Below the pieces are notes generated by a model. That model was not told where the DNA came from and searched no databases. It was given only the letters and a program-made list of their open reading frames with translations. The translations under genes were made by a program, and so were the position numbers. A DNA stretch of 64,000 nucleotides from Glycomyces sp. NRRL B-16210 (GTDB lineage Bacteria; Actinomycetota; Actinomycetes; Mycobacteriales; Micromonosporaceae), in the NCBI RefSeq assembly GCF_000719515.1, contig NZ_JOGR01000004.1:248001-312000 (forward strand), given 5' to 3'. Positions 34,201-42,046 of the stretch are shown in pieces (positions within the stretch are counted from its first letter, which is position 1; each line of letters starts with the position of its first letter).

Positions 34201-37200
34201 ATCCGCGTCGACTGCCGCTCGGGTCCGCCGGGTTCGGACGCGAAGGTCGCGACCGGGCGGTGCGCGGCGTCGTAGGCGACCCGGAAGGCCCTGCCGTGCT
34301 CGTCCCAGGTGCGGACCAGCCGCCCGACGATGTCGGTGAGGCTCCATCGGCGGCCGCGTTCGGCGCTGTCGGCGCGCACCGGCGCCCCGGACAGGTCGCG
34401 CACCGCGGCGGTGACGATCCGGTCGCGGGTGTCGAAACCGCGGAGGTGGCCGCCGGTGGCGTCGGCTTCAGTGCGTCCGTAGCGCAGGTCGCCGTCCCCG
34501 TTGTCGGCGACGGTGAGGACGGTGCGGCCCAGGACGTCGAGGTGCGCGACGCCGGGGGTGCCCGCGTGCCGGGCGCTGATCCACGCGGCGCGCTCCCGGG
34601 GGTCGGCCGGTTCGGGGCCGAGCGGGTCGGGACTGCCGCGCTCGGCGTACCAGGCGCTGTCGAGCACGGTGTCGGCCGCGTCGTGGCCGACCGACCGCCA
34701 CGGGCCGAACTCGGTGCGGGTGAAGGTGCCGTCGGGGTGGTCGACGCGGAAGACCCGCCCGAGCGCGTCGTAGCGCGGGACGTCGGTGACCCCGATCTCG
34801 ACCAGGGCGGCCTCGGACTCGTATTCGTGCGTGGCCGAGAAGTACGGCTCGTACCGCTTGACGGGCAGGCCCTTGTTGTTGAGGACGGTGCGGCCGTTGC
34901 CGACCCAGCGGGGGTCGGCCTCGACTTCGGACACCGAGGCGGTGGCCGGGTCCCAGGCGGGGGCCGGACCGGGTGCGACCCGGTTCTTGGCCATGACGGG
35001 CGTCCCGGCCCCGTCGAAGTAGGCGAAGGTCTCCTGCCAGGCGGTGTTCTCGGGGCCGTGGCGCTCGCGGCGGCGGGTCCGCACCGACACGGGGCGGCCC
35101 TCGTCCGCCCAGGCGAAGAGGTCGTACTCCATGGTGGCGGTCGGATCGGCGAGGGTGTCCATGTTCGCCTCGCCGGGCTTGCCGAGCAGGGCGGTGGCGA
35201 CGGCGGCGCCGAGGGTGTCGAAGGCGACTTCGGCGCGGTTGCCGTTGGCGTCGGTGATCGCGCGCGGGGCCAGCAGCCGGTAGTCGTGTTCGAGGTGCGT
35301 CTCGTTGCCGAGCGGGTCGGTCGCGGTGACGACCGCGAGGTCGTGCGCGTCGCGCGTGACGGTGGTGGTGACGCCGAGCGGGTCGGCGGACCCGACCGGC
35401 AGGTGGAAGTGGTCGGCGGCGTCGGGGCCGTACAGGTCGGTTCCCGAAGGGGTCCACCAGCCGCCGTCGAAGTGCTCGTATCCGGCGGCGGCGAGTTCGG
35501 CGGCGGTGACCGAGCCGTCGAAGCCGCCCGCGACGAGGCCGTCGGTGAGCGTCAGGCTCCGGCTGTGGTGGCCCAGGCCCAGTCGCCCGTGCGTGCCGAG
35601 CGGCAGCGGCCCGGTGAGGTCGTCGGCGAGGAAGAACGCCTGGGCGCGTTCGATGAGGCGCAGGACCGGGCCGTCGGGGGTCGGCACCGTCCCGTCGGCT
35701 CGCACCGTCTCGTAGGGAACGCGTTCGGCGTCCGCGACGGCGGCGTCGACCGCTGCGGCCGTCGAGCGGTCGCCGGGGAGTCCGGCCAGTTCGTAGTCGC
35801 GGGTCTCGCAGACCTGGCGCAGGCGCCGGGTGTCGGGCCCGAGCACGTCCTCGGTGTAGTCCACTTCGCGGTAGCCGCCGCAGGTTCGGGCCTGGGCCTC
35901 GCGGACCCGCTGCGGCAGCGCGGGGTCGACGACCGACCGCCGGTACGCGACGGAGGCCGAGCGCAGCGGCAGGCCCCGGTCGTCGGTCTCCAGGACCATC
36001 GACTGGACCACGCGCGGGTCCTCGGGGCGGCGGTCGTACGCGTAGCTCACCGCCTCGGTGGGGAGCACCTGGAAGACCGCGTGCCGCCGCTCCCCGAGCG
36101 GTCGGCGCAGCGCGATCGTGTAAGCGGATTCGCTGACGGAGTAGGGGTTCGCGGTGTCGGGGCCGTCGTCGAGCCCGTAGACCTCGGTGCGGAGCGTGAG
36201 GCCTTTGAGCGCGCGGCACGCCTGCCGGTACTCCTCGCCGCTCATGCCCGGCGGCAGGGCCGGTTCGGGCATCGGGGGTTCGGGCAGGACCGGGTTCTCC
36301 CAGTACTGGGCGCGGCGGGTGTGGAGCATCCGCTCCCCCGTCGCCGCGGCCGCTCCGGTGTGGAACCAGGTGCGGGTGAGCGCGGGCGGCTGGTGCAGGT
36401 CCGGGTCGGGATCGATGCCCGGGGGCGGCACCGTGTAGGCCTCGGTGTCGAGGGTCTCGACGCGGCCGAAGCCGCGGAACTCGCGCTCGTGGGGGTCGAA
36501 GTAGCCGTCGTGGTAGCTGGTGGTGGCGGTGAACGCGGTTTCGCGGACGTGGTCGATGCGGGTCACGCGGTGGGCGCAGGAGACCGGGAAGGGGAGCGTG
36601 CCGGGCCAGGGCCGCCCGGCCTGCTCGTCGGCCAGCGCGAAGTGGGTGGAGGGCAGGTACTCGATGCGGGTCTCGCCGCCGGTGCCGTTCGCGAAGGCGG
36701 TGAGCAGGTGCGGGCGCCCGGCGCTCGCCAGGTCGAGGTAGCGCATGGCCGCGGCGGTGCCGTGGGGCAGGCCGGTGGACCAGACGAGGCAGCCGGCGCC
36801 GTTGCCGCGCAGGTCCACTATGGCGGCCATGCGGCGGTCGTCGCTCGCGGGCACGCCGGTGAGGACGCGCGCCTCGGACCAGGCGTCGCCGCCGCGGTTG
36901 GCGTAGAGGTGAGCGCCGTCGGCGGCGAGGTAGACGAGGTCGTTGCGGCCGTTGCCGTCGAGGTCGCCCAGGAGCACCCGCCGGGGGTCGAAACGGTCGG
37001 CGGTGTCGAACCGGGGCGCGTGGTCCATGACGACGGTGGGGCCGAAGCGGCCGTAGCCGAGGTTGGGCCGGTAAGCGATCGTGCCGTTGGCGATGCGCAC
37101 GAGGTCGGGCAGGCCGTCGCCGGTCATGTCGGCGAGTTGGACGGCGACGGTCGCGGAGGACTCGAGGAGGCTGGGGCGCCCGGGTCCGTCCGCCGCGTCG

Positions 37201-38876
37201 AAGGGCAGGGGCCCGCCGAAGCCGTCGGCGCCGAGGCCTTCGCACCAGCGCTCCCCCGCGGGGTCGGTCAGCACGAGGTCGGCGAGGCCGTCGCCGGTGA
37301 GGTCGGCGAGGCGGACGCGCAAGGCGTCGACGTTGGGGCGGGAGGCGAAGGGAGTGAGGGCCCGCCAGCGGCCGTCTTCGTCGCGGCCGGCGAAGCCGGG
37401 GACGGCGGCGCCGAGGCGCACCAGATCGGGCTTGCCCGAGCCGTCGAGGTCGAGGAGGAGTTCGCCGCCGGGGTCGGGCGCGCCGTCGGAGGGGCGTTCG
37501 GGCACCGGCCGGGCCGCGGTAAAGGCGACGCCGTCCGCTTCGGTGCCGTGCAGGGGGCTGCGGTTGCGCAGGTAGTACCAGGCACCGCGACGGGAGGCGA
37601 GGACCCCGGCGACGCCGTCGCCGTCGAGGTCGACCCAGGTGTAGTCCACGAGGTCGAGTCCTGCCGGAAGGTGCTCGGCGCGCACGTCGCGCACGGCGGG
37701 GTCGATCGCGGCGGGCGCGTAGTGGAAGGTCATGGGCGGGGTCTCGGCGCGCGCGTACCCGTCGCCTTCGCGCACGTAACCGACGGTGCGCACGGCGGTG
37801 AGGCGCGAGTCGCCGCTGCGCGGGTCCTGCTCGTAGTCGAAGTCGACCGAGCGCACGAGCGTGGGCTCGGCTCCCAGTTCGGGGAGGTCGTGGAACATCA
37901 GGGCGCGCCGGCAGCGGCGGTAGGCGCGGACCTCGAAGCCGGGGCGGCAGGTCGTGTAGGGGTCGGGCCGGACGGTCCAGGGCCGGTCGGGTTCGGGTCC
38001 GGGCGCCTCGGGGTCGTGGTCGCCGTAGTCGAGGACGAGGGTGAACAGCCAGGCCTCGGGGCGGGCGTCGGGCTCCACCGGATCGTGCGCCGGCAGGTGC
38101 GGCACGGCGTTGCCGTAGCGGACGCGTTTGAGATGCCTTGCGGCCGAACGGGACTGCTCGGTGCGCCCGGCTTCGCTCGCGGCGGGGGCGATGCCGGTCG
38201 AGTCCTCGGCGGCGTACTCGTAGGAGGCCGCGTTGCCCAGACCGTCGTGGGTGGAGCTGAGCAGCCAGGCGAAGATCCGCGTGGGGTCGGCCGGGTCGAA
38301 GACGCGACTCTCGGGCCCTTCGCCGAACCAGGCGGTGGTGTTGTCGCCCGAGAGGGTGCGCCATTTGCAGTCGGCGCGGTCGGCGGTGCTCGTCCAGCGT
38401 TCGATGCGGGTGAGGCCGTCGTCGATGCGGGGCCGGAAGCGCTCGATGCGGTACTCGACGCCCGCGACCGTGCGCACCGCCGCGGGCCCGGCGTCGGGCA
38501 CCAGATCCTCGGCGCCTGAGGCGACGAAGACGTCGGTGTCGTCGCGGTAGCGCGGCAGGCCCCGGTCGGTGCGGCGGCTGATCTGCGGCACCGGCAGGTC
38601 CCAGCCGTAACCGAACGGACCCGTGCGCCCGGAGGAATCGTAGGCGACGGCCATCGCGGGCGCGCCGCGCCCGGCGCTGAACGGCAAGGGGATCGACAGG
38701 GACGCCGAGCCGGTGACGGGGTTGGTCTGGAAGGTCTCGCCGAGCCGGGCGGGCGGGTTGCCGACGGTGGGGAGTCCGGGCACGGCGTCCGAGGCGCCCT
38801 CGTGCGCCGCGTCCGGAGCGCCGAGCGGTCCGGGCCGGGGCGAGCGGCCGTCGGTGCCACCACGAACTGCGTCCAC
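31236..38876 (-). CDS. Fused TcB-TcC Tc toxin component with RHS core and C-terminal payload
   Basis: The 2,546-residue protein starts with an SpvB-like domain (SLSIPLPFSAGRGAPAM, FGYGWDLPVPQISRRT). FG-GAP/VCBS beta-propeller repeats (DLDGDG, DLDGSG, DLTGDG, DMTGDG, DLDGNG, about residues 415-660) and the Tc middle domain (GNGAGCLVWSTGLPHG) follow. RHS/YD repeats lead to the RHS core (HGKERDEETGLYHYGARYY, NLYAYCGNDPSGRIDPNG, ending at residue 2107). The final 439 residues are a variable payload: a Gly/Asp-rich linker, a charged region and a glycine-zipper hydrophobic end. TcB and TcC are separate genes in many loci; here they are one. GTG at 38876 has AAGGGAG upstream; a longer ATG form (38966) lacks a ribosome site. 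It is the first gene of the operon. Confidence 0.92.
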   Translation of the reverse strand: MDAVRGGTDGRSPRPGPLGAPDAAHEGASDAVPGLPTVGNPPARLGETFQTNPVTGSASLSIPLPFSAGRGAPAMAVAYDSSGRTGPFGYGWDLPVPQISRRTDRGLPRYRDDTDVFVASGAEDLVPDAGPAAVRTVAGVEYRIERFRPRIDDGLTRIERWTSTADRADCKWRTLSGDNTTAWFGEGPESRVFDPADPTRIFAWLLSSTHDGLGNAASYEYAAEDSTGIAPAASEAGRTEQSRSAARHLKRVRYGNAVPHLPAHDPVEPDARPEAWLFTLVLDYGDHDPEAPGPEPDRPWTVRPDPYTTCRPGFEVRAYRRCRRALMFHDLPELGAEPTLVRSVDFDYEQDPRSGDSRLTAVRTVGYVREGDGYARAETPPMTFHYAPAAIDPAVRDVRAEHLPAGLDLVDYTWVDLDGDGVAGVLASRRGAWYYLRNRSPLHGTEADGVAFTAARPVPERPSDGAPDPGGELLLDLDGSGKPDLVRLGAAVPGFAGRDEDGRWRALTPFASRPNVDALRVRLADLTGDGLADLVLTDPAGERWCEGLGADGFGGPLPFDAADGPGRPSLLESSATVAVQLADMTGDGLPDLVRIANGTIAYRPNLGYGRFGPTVVMDHAPRFDTADRFDPRRVLLGDLDGNGRNDLVYLAADGAHLYANRGGDAWSEARVLTGVPASDDRRMAAIVDLRGNGAGCLVWSTGLPHGTAAAMRYLDLASAGRPHLLTAFANGTGGETRIEYLPSTHFALADEQAGRPWPGTLPFPVSCAHRVTRIDHVRETAFTATTSYHDGYFDPHEREFRGFGRVETLDTEAYTVPPPGIDPDPDLHQPPALTRTWFHTGAAAATGERMLHTRRAQYWENPVLPEPPMPEPALPPGMSGEEYRQACRALKGLTLRTEVYGLDDGPDTANPYSVSESAYTIALRRPLGERRHAVFQVLPTEAVSYAYDRRPEDPRVVQSMVLETDDRGLPLRSASVAYRRSVVDPALPQRVREAQARTCGGYREVDYTEDVLGPDTRRLRQVCETRDYELAGLPGDRSTAAAVDAAVADAERVPYETVRADGTVPTPDGPVLRLIERAQAFFLADDLTGPLPLGTHGRLGLGHHSRSLTLTDGLVAGGFDGSVTAAELAAAGYEHFDGGWWTPSGTDLYGPDAADHFHLPVGSADPLGVTTTVTRDAHDLAVVTATDPLGNETHLEHDYRLLAPRAITDANGNRAEVAFDTLGAAVATALLGKPGEANMDTLADPTATMEYDLFAWADEGRPVSVRTRRRERHGPENTAWQETFAYFDGAGTPVMAKNRVAPGPAPAWDPATASVSEVEADPRWVGNGRTVLNNKGLPVKRYEPYFSATHEYESEAALVEIGVTDVPRYDALGRVFRVDHPDGTFTRTEFGPWRSVGHDAADTVLDSAWYAERGSPDPLGPEPADPRERAAWISARHAGTPGVAHLDVLGRTVLTVADNGDGDLRYGRTEADATGGHLRGFDTRDRIVTAAVRDLSGAPVRADSAERGRRWSLTDIVGRLVRTWDEHGRAFRVAYDAAHRPVATFASEPGGPERQSTRIVYGDAHPEAAERNLLGQTLLLLDASGAAVFDRFDHQGNPLRVLRRLTTDPETDPDWSATAGIEDPALVLAAADALLEPLADQAESTAAFDALGRLTAAVLPDGTELDPAYDEGNRLAELRARIGGSGPMRTFMSGQEYDALGRRALASYGNGLTTACTYDPLSRRVERIRTAAGAAEAVQDLRYVYEAQGRLVEADDAAQQSLFFAGAFVPARMRFHHDALGQLVHAEGREHAGIPAGQQTGPGDAVGASLPHPDDTAAVRRYRQRYEYDDLGNLTLMRHIANGGGWTRRYRYAHEADPSDPRNRLTATSLPGDDPEGPYSHQYAYDHYGNLTSAPHLASLAWNHADQLREADLGGGGTAWYGYTASGNRSRKVIQRQGGLRTERRYLGSVEVYREWMNGTLRLERRTVHLGDDAGRFAQVDTLVLDTAGTDGATVGEPVVRYQYGNHIGSATLETDEDGSVISYEEYHPYGSTAYRSSRPGANLSLKRYRFHGKERDEETGLYHYGARYYAPWLGRWASADPAGAAAGPNLYAYCGNDPSGRIDPNGTQDGPASPETRVIRVRDVPATGEMTFAQLRELAAGIPGWEWDPAVTPENYQSFFRDGIWVVLRQVAPGSAAEGGDAGAGADGGGDAPGAGDGAAESGAAGSGSGGADEGDGGDSDGDGDGGGDDEAGDSDGGGSGGGPALVPRPGPVTGPLAPTRGVAPVDLPQARPGTDFRAAERAGRARARAGGGYGIGDQAQHYLKWREGRRTNLDPRITNDPRYMGPLQSRNALAGPGYPRLAPDGNRYGNPHTYADRGLYPSHLRNVARSWWSGLATERVRAVEAGRRTMQSMTGSRGPIPPYIFGPTLATAGGNLGVGVARGLLPGVAEAETAFIGGSMYAGMYGYAAVSRGLFLAGAYTPVAAVGLVSGAVVGGGVGGAVRAAGGSREDAIVAGFVAGAATGALIGAICGTVLPGVGNLAGYAVGAIIGGIAGGIGGILANW

Positions 38877-39260
38877 GGTCGCGGCTCCCTTACGACGGGA
38901 TGAGGGGAAGGGCACTCGGGTGGGTGCCTGATAAGGGAGCGTAAGCGCCGTGCACGGTGCGCGCAATTGACCGTACGGGCCATTCAGTGAACTGTGGACT
39001 CACCGCTGAGCTGCTATGATGCCCGACTTTCGCAAAGCTTCAGAGGATCGTCCGAACAACTCGGACAGAGCTTCACACCATACTCTTGAGGCATTTTCAA
39101 GCAAGCCGATGAGTGTTCAAAGTGGACTATTACCGTCGATGGTGCAACGGCTGTCAAACGTCCTCGAAACCGACTCTACCGGCTCGCGCGGCCGGTGCCG
39201 GCCCCCGCGAGAGGGGACCGGCACCGGTGCGGCTCCTGGACTCGACCCGGTCCCGGTGGT
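38877..39260. other. Divergent intergenic region between the Tc operon and the alpha/beta hydrolase gene
   Basis: The 384 bp have no convincing gene. The middle (about 38990-39140) is AT-rich for this genome and should hold the promoter of the Tc operon. A 10-bp inverted repeat (CCGGTGCCGG at 39192, CCGGCACCGG at 39218) lies 33 bp before the hydrolase start, a possible terminator or leader hairpin. I could not pick reliable -35 and -10 elements. Confidence 0.4.
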
Positions 39261-40097
39261 ATGAAGTCCCTCGTGTCGCAGAACTCGATCCCGCCGCTGC
39301 ACTTCGTCGAGCACGGCGAGGGCGTCCCGGTGCTCGCCCTCCACGGCTGGTCCCCCGACCACCGGCTCATGACCGGGTTCCTCGAACCGCTGTTCGCCGC
39401 CCGGCCCGGCTGGCGCCGGATCTACCCGGACCTGCCCGGGATGGGCCGAACCCCCGCGACCGGGGCCGTCGCCTCCTCCCGGGACATACTGGCCGCCGTC
39501 TCGCGGTTCGCGGACGAGCGCATCGGCGACCGGCCGTTCCTCCTCGTCGGCGAGTCCTACGGCGGCTATCTCGCGCGGGCGCTCGCCAACGTGCGACCGG
39601 ACCGGGTGCGCGGCCTGGCCCTGGTGTGCCCCATCGGCACCCAGGTGCGCCACGCGGCGCGGACGCTGCCCGAACGCTCGGTGATCGCGCCCGACCCCGA
39701 TCTCATGGCGGGCCTCGACGAGGCCGAGGCCGAGGCGTTCGGCTCGCTCGCGGTCGTGCAGAGCCCTGAGACCCTGCGCCGGTTCCGCGAATCGATCGCA
39801 CCGGGGCTCCGCGTCGCGGACTTCCCTGCGCTGGAGCGCATCCAGCGCGACTGGGAACTGGACGAGGCGCCCGAATCCGGTGCGCCGTACGCGCATCCGG
39901 CGGTGATCCTCACCGGCCGCCAGGACAACGCGACCGGCTACGCCGACGCCTACGCCCTGCTCGACCACTACCCGAGGGCGACCTTCGCCGTCCTCGACCG
40001 CGCCGGCCACAACGCCCAGATCGAGCAGCCCGCGCTGGTGGCGGCCCTGCTCGGCGAATGGCTCGACCGCGTCGAGGAATCCGGCGGGCTGCGCTAG
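39261..40097 (+). CDS. Alpha/beta hydrolase
   Basis: The 278-residue protein has the alpha/beta-hydrolase fold: oxyanion-hole motif LALHGWSPDH, nucleophile elbow LLVGESYGGYLA (S99), acid in ILTGRQDNATG (D222) and catalytic His in DRAGHNAQIEQP (H250). There is no export signal. Substrate is unknown; esters, lactones or C-C bonds are all possible. Start is ATG at 39261. The ribosome site is weak, and a GTG four codons downstream is an alternative. It lies between the Tc locus and the nucleotide cluster, with its own intergenic regions. Confidence 0.85.
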   Translation: MKSLVSQNSIPPLHFVEHGEGVPVLALHGWSPDHRLMTGFLEPLFAARPGWRRIYPDLPGMGRTPATGAVASSRDILAAVSRFADERIGDRPFLLVGESYGGYLARALANVRPDRVRGLALVCPIGTQVRHAARTLPERSVIAPDPDLMAGLDEAEAEAFGSLAVVQSPETLRRFRESIAPGLRVADFPALERIQRDWELDEAPESGAPYAHPAVILTGRQDNATGYADAYALLDHYPRATFAVLDRAGHNAQIEQPALVAALLGEWLDRVEESGGLR

Positions 40098-40460
40098 ACG
40101 ATCCCGATGCACAGGGCCGCAACCGACACCGGCCCGTCGCGCCTCGATGCGCCCCGGAACGCGATGCCGGCCCCTGTCGCACCATGCGGAACAACCGTCC
40201 CCTTTCGCCGCCCGCCCCACTCCAATGCAATGGCATCGACAATTGCGAGACCATTCGGTGAACTCCGCGGAACGCATAATTCACCGATGTTAAATGAAGA
40301 CACGGAATTGCAACAGAGATCAGCGTCACAAAGCAGGTCGCTTGACTCTGAATTGCCACGGACACAGTATTGATTCGGCCAGTGAATGCCGATGTCCCAC
40401 CCACTTCGGCTACTGGCTATTCACCGGGGAATCCACCTGTCTCCATGACCTACCTGGAGG
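40098..40460. other. Leader region of the nucleotide-derived cluster
   Basis: The 363 bp hold no gene I can support. The region is AT-richer than its neighbours and must carry the promoter of the downstream operon. TTGACT at 40342-40347 resembles a -35 element, but no good -10 hexamer is spaced 16-18 bp from it. A ribosome site (GGAGG) at about 40455 precedes the first gene. Confidence 0.4.
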
Positions 40461-40901
40461 ATGTCCGTGCCGCTCACCGAACCCGTCTACTATTTCGCCG
40501 GATCCATTCGCGCCGGCCGTGACGACGTACCCCATTACAACCGGATCATCGCGCACCTCAAAAAGTCCGGACCGGTCCGGACCGAACACGTGGGCGACTA
40601 CTCCCTCTCGCTCTCGGGCCAGACCCAATTCGACGACAAGTACATCCACGACCGCGACCTCGCATGGCTGCGCAGCGCGAACGTCGTGGTCGCCGAGACC
40701 ACCCGGCCGAGCCTGGGCGTCGGCTACGAGCTGGCCATGGCCACGGTCTACCAGATCCCGATCTTCGCGCTCCACCGCTCCGAGGAGTCCTCGCTGTCGG
40801 CGATGATCGCGGGCTGCCGCAACGTGACCGTCATCGAATACACCGACCTCGACGACGCGCTCGCGCGCCTCGACCACCTCCTGGAGGGCATCAGTGGCTA
40901 G
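40461..40901 (+). CDS. MilB/Rcl-like nucleotide N-glycosidase (nucleoside 2-deoxyribosyltransferase fold)
   Basis: The 146-residue protein has the Rcl/MilB motif YYFAGSIRAGRDD near the start (residues 10-22). HDRDLAWLRSANVVVAETTRPSLGVGYELAMA follows, with the conserved Asp of the phosphate/ribose pocket and a catalytic Glu in GYELA. Rcl and MilB split the N-glycosidic bond of nucleoside 5'-monophosphates; MilB acts on (hydroxymethyl-)CMP in mildiomycin synthesis and BcmB does the same in bacimethrin synthesis. It overlaps the TS-like gene by 8 bp, the same pairing as MilA-MilB. The product is expected to be a free pyrimidine base. The precise nucleotide is inferred. Confidence 0.8.
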   Translation: MSVPLTEPVYYFAGSIRAGRDDVPHYNRIIAHLKKSGPVRTEHVGDYSLSLSGQTQFDDKYIHDRDLAWLRSANVVVAETTRPSLGVGYELAMATVYQIPIFALHRSEESSLSAMIAGCRNVTVIEYTDLDDALARLDHLLEGISG

Positions 40902-42012
40902 GAACCTCACCGACGCGCTGACCGGCGTGCTCGACGACGTGCTCGACCGCGGCGTCGAGGTCCACGCCCGCGGGCAGAACCAGCTCGAAGTCCGCGCGCA
41001 CCTGCTCACCGTCGAGCGGCCCACCGAACGGGTCCTGGTCCTGCCGGCCCGGCGCAACAACATCTTCGCCCAGATCGCCGAGACCGTCTGGGTCCTGGCC
41101 GGACGCAGCGACATCGACTTCCTCGGCCGCTACCTGCCGCGCGCCGCGGAGTTCTCCGACGACGGCCTCACCTGGCGCGCCGGATACGGACCGCGACTGC
41201 GCGACTGGGGCCCGGGCACCGACCAGCTGGCCGGCGTCGTGCACCGACTGAAAGAGGACCCGAACTCCAAGCGCGCGGTCATGTCGATCTTCGACCCCGC
41301 CTCCGACTACGGCGACTCCAAAGACGTCCCGTGCAACAACTGGCTGCATTTCCTGCGCAGGGACGACTCGCTCAATCTCAGTGTCGCAGTGCGCGCGAAC
41401 GACGCGATCTGGGGATTCAGCGGCATCAACTTCTTCGAATGGAGCGTGCTCCAGGAGATCGTCGCGGTGTCGGTCGGCGCGAGGCCCGGCGACCTCAACT
41501 GGTTCGTCGGATCGATGCACGTATATGAACGGCACTACGCCACGGCCGAGCGCATCCGCCGCAACAGCGCACCGGTGAGCCCGTATCACTACGGCGTCCC
41601 GAGCCTCGCCATCACCACTACAGTGGAGGAACTTGATCGGCAATTGGACTCGGTCCTGAAAGCCGAGCGACTCGCCCGCGACGGCGAGTACGTCCCCAGG
41701 GTCGCCGGACTCACCGACCCCTTCTTCGCCGCGTGCACCCGGATGCTCCAGATCTACAACATGGTCCGCAACGACGAGCCCGCCGACGCCGTGCTCGACG
41801 CTCTCGCGGGACTCCCGCCGAGCGACTTCCGCGTCGCGGCCATCGAGTACCTCGCGCGCAAGCGCGGCGCCGACTTCTCCTACGAGCTGCCGCTGCTCGC
41901 GCAGGAGCGGGCCTTCCTCGAACACCACTTCAAGGCCGAGGCGGCCCTCGCGAAGGACCGCGCGAACGACCCGGCGCCCGAGAAGGCCGCCGCGGTCGCC
42001 GAACCCGTCTGA
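40894..42012 (+). CDS. Thymidylate-synthase-fold enzyme, MilA-like (candidate CMP hydroxymethylase)
   Basis: The 372-residue protein has the thymidylate synthase fold: KRAVMSIFDPASDYG, the active-site cysteine in DVPCNNWLHF (C147), LNLSVAVRANDAIWGFSGINFFEW, and SMHVYERHY. A canonical ThyA has PCH after the conserved prolines; here it is PCNNW, and RSxD is RAND, so the nucleotide specificity differs from dUMP. MilA and BcmA (CMP hydroxymethylases using methylene-tetrahydrofolate) show that this fold can build 5-hydroxymethyl-CMP. A long C-terminal extension (about residues 270-372) is unusual for ThyA. It starts at GTG 40894 and is translationally coupled to the glycosidase gene. dTMP synthesis is the less likely alternative. 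Confidence 0.78.
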   Translation: MARNLTDALTGVLDDVLDRGVEVHARGQNQLEVRAHLLTVERPTERVLVLPARRNNIFAQIAETVWVLAGRSDIDFLGRYLPRAAEFSDDGLTWRAGYGPRLRDWGPGTDQLAGVVHRLKEDPNSKRAVMSIFDPASDYGDSKDVPCNNWLHFLRRDDSLNLSVAVRANDAIWGFSGINFFEWSVLQEIVAVSVGARPGDLNWFVGSMHVYERHYATAERIRRNSAPVSPYHYGVPSLAITTTVEELDRQLDSVLKAERLARDGEYVPRVAGLTDPFFAACTRMLQIYNMVRNDEPADAVLDALAGLPPSDFRVAAIEYLARKRGADFSYELPLLAQERAFLEHHFKAEAALAKDRANDPAPEKAAAVAEPV

Positions 42013-42046
42013 CCCCACCGCAACCGCAACCCACGGAAGGGAATCC

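Noticed and set aside
30867..38519. Open frame of 2,550 codons on the plus strand opposite the TcB-TcC gene
   Set aside because: It is the antisense reading of a GC-rich gene. Composition is dominated by Gly, Val, Ala, Arg and Glu, with no domain pattern, whereas the minus strand shows full SpvB, FG-GAP and RHS signatures.
38967..39260. Possible -10 element TATGAT at 39015 before the alpha/beta hydrolase gene
   Set aside because: No matching -35 element at the proper spacing, so I did not call a promoter.
40098..40460. Short frames in the leader of the ATP-grasp cluster
   Set aside because: None has a ribosome site, coding bias or recognisable motif. The region is AT-rich and more likely a promoter.
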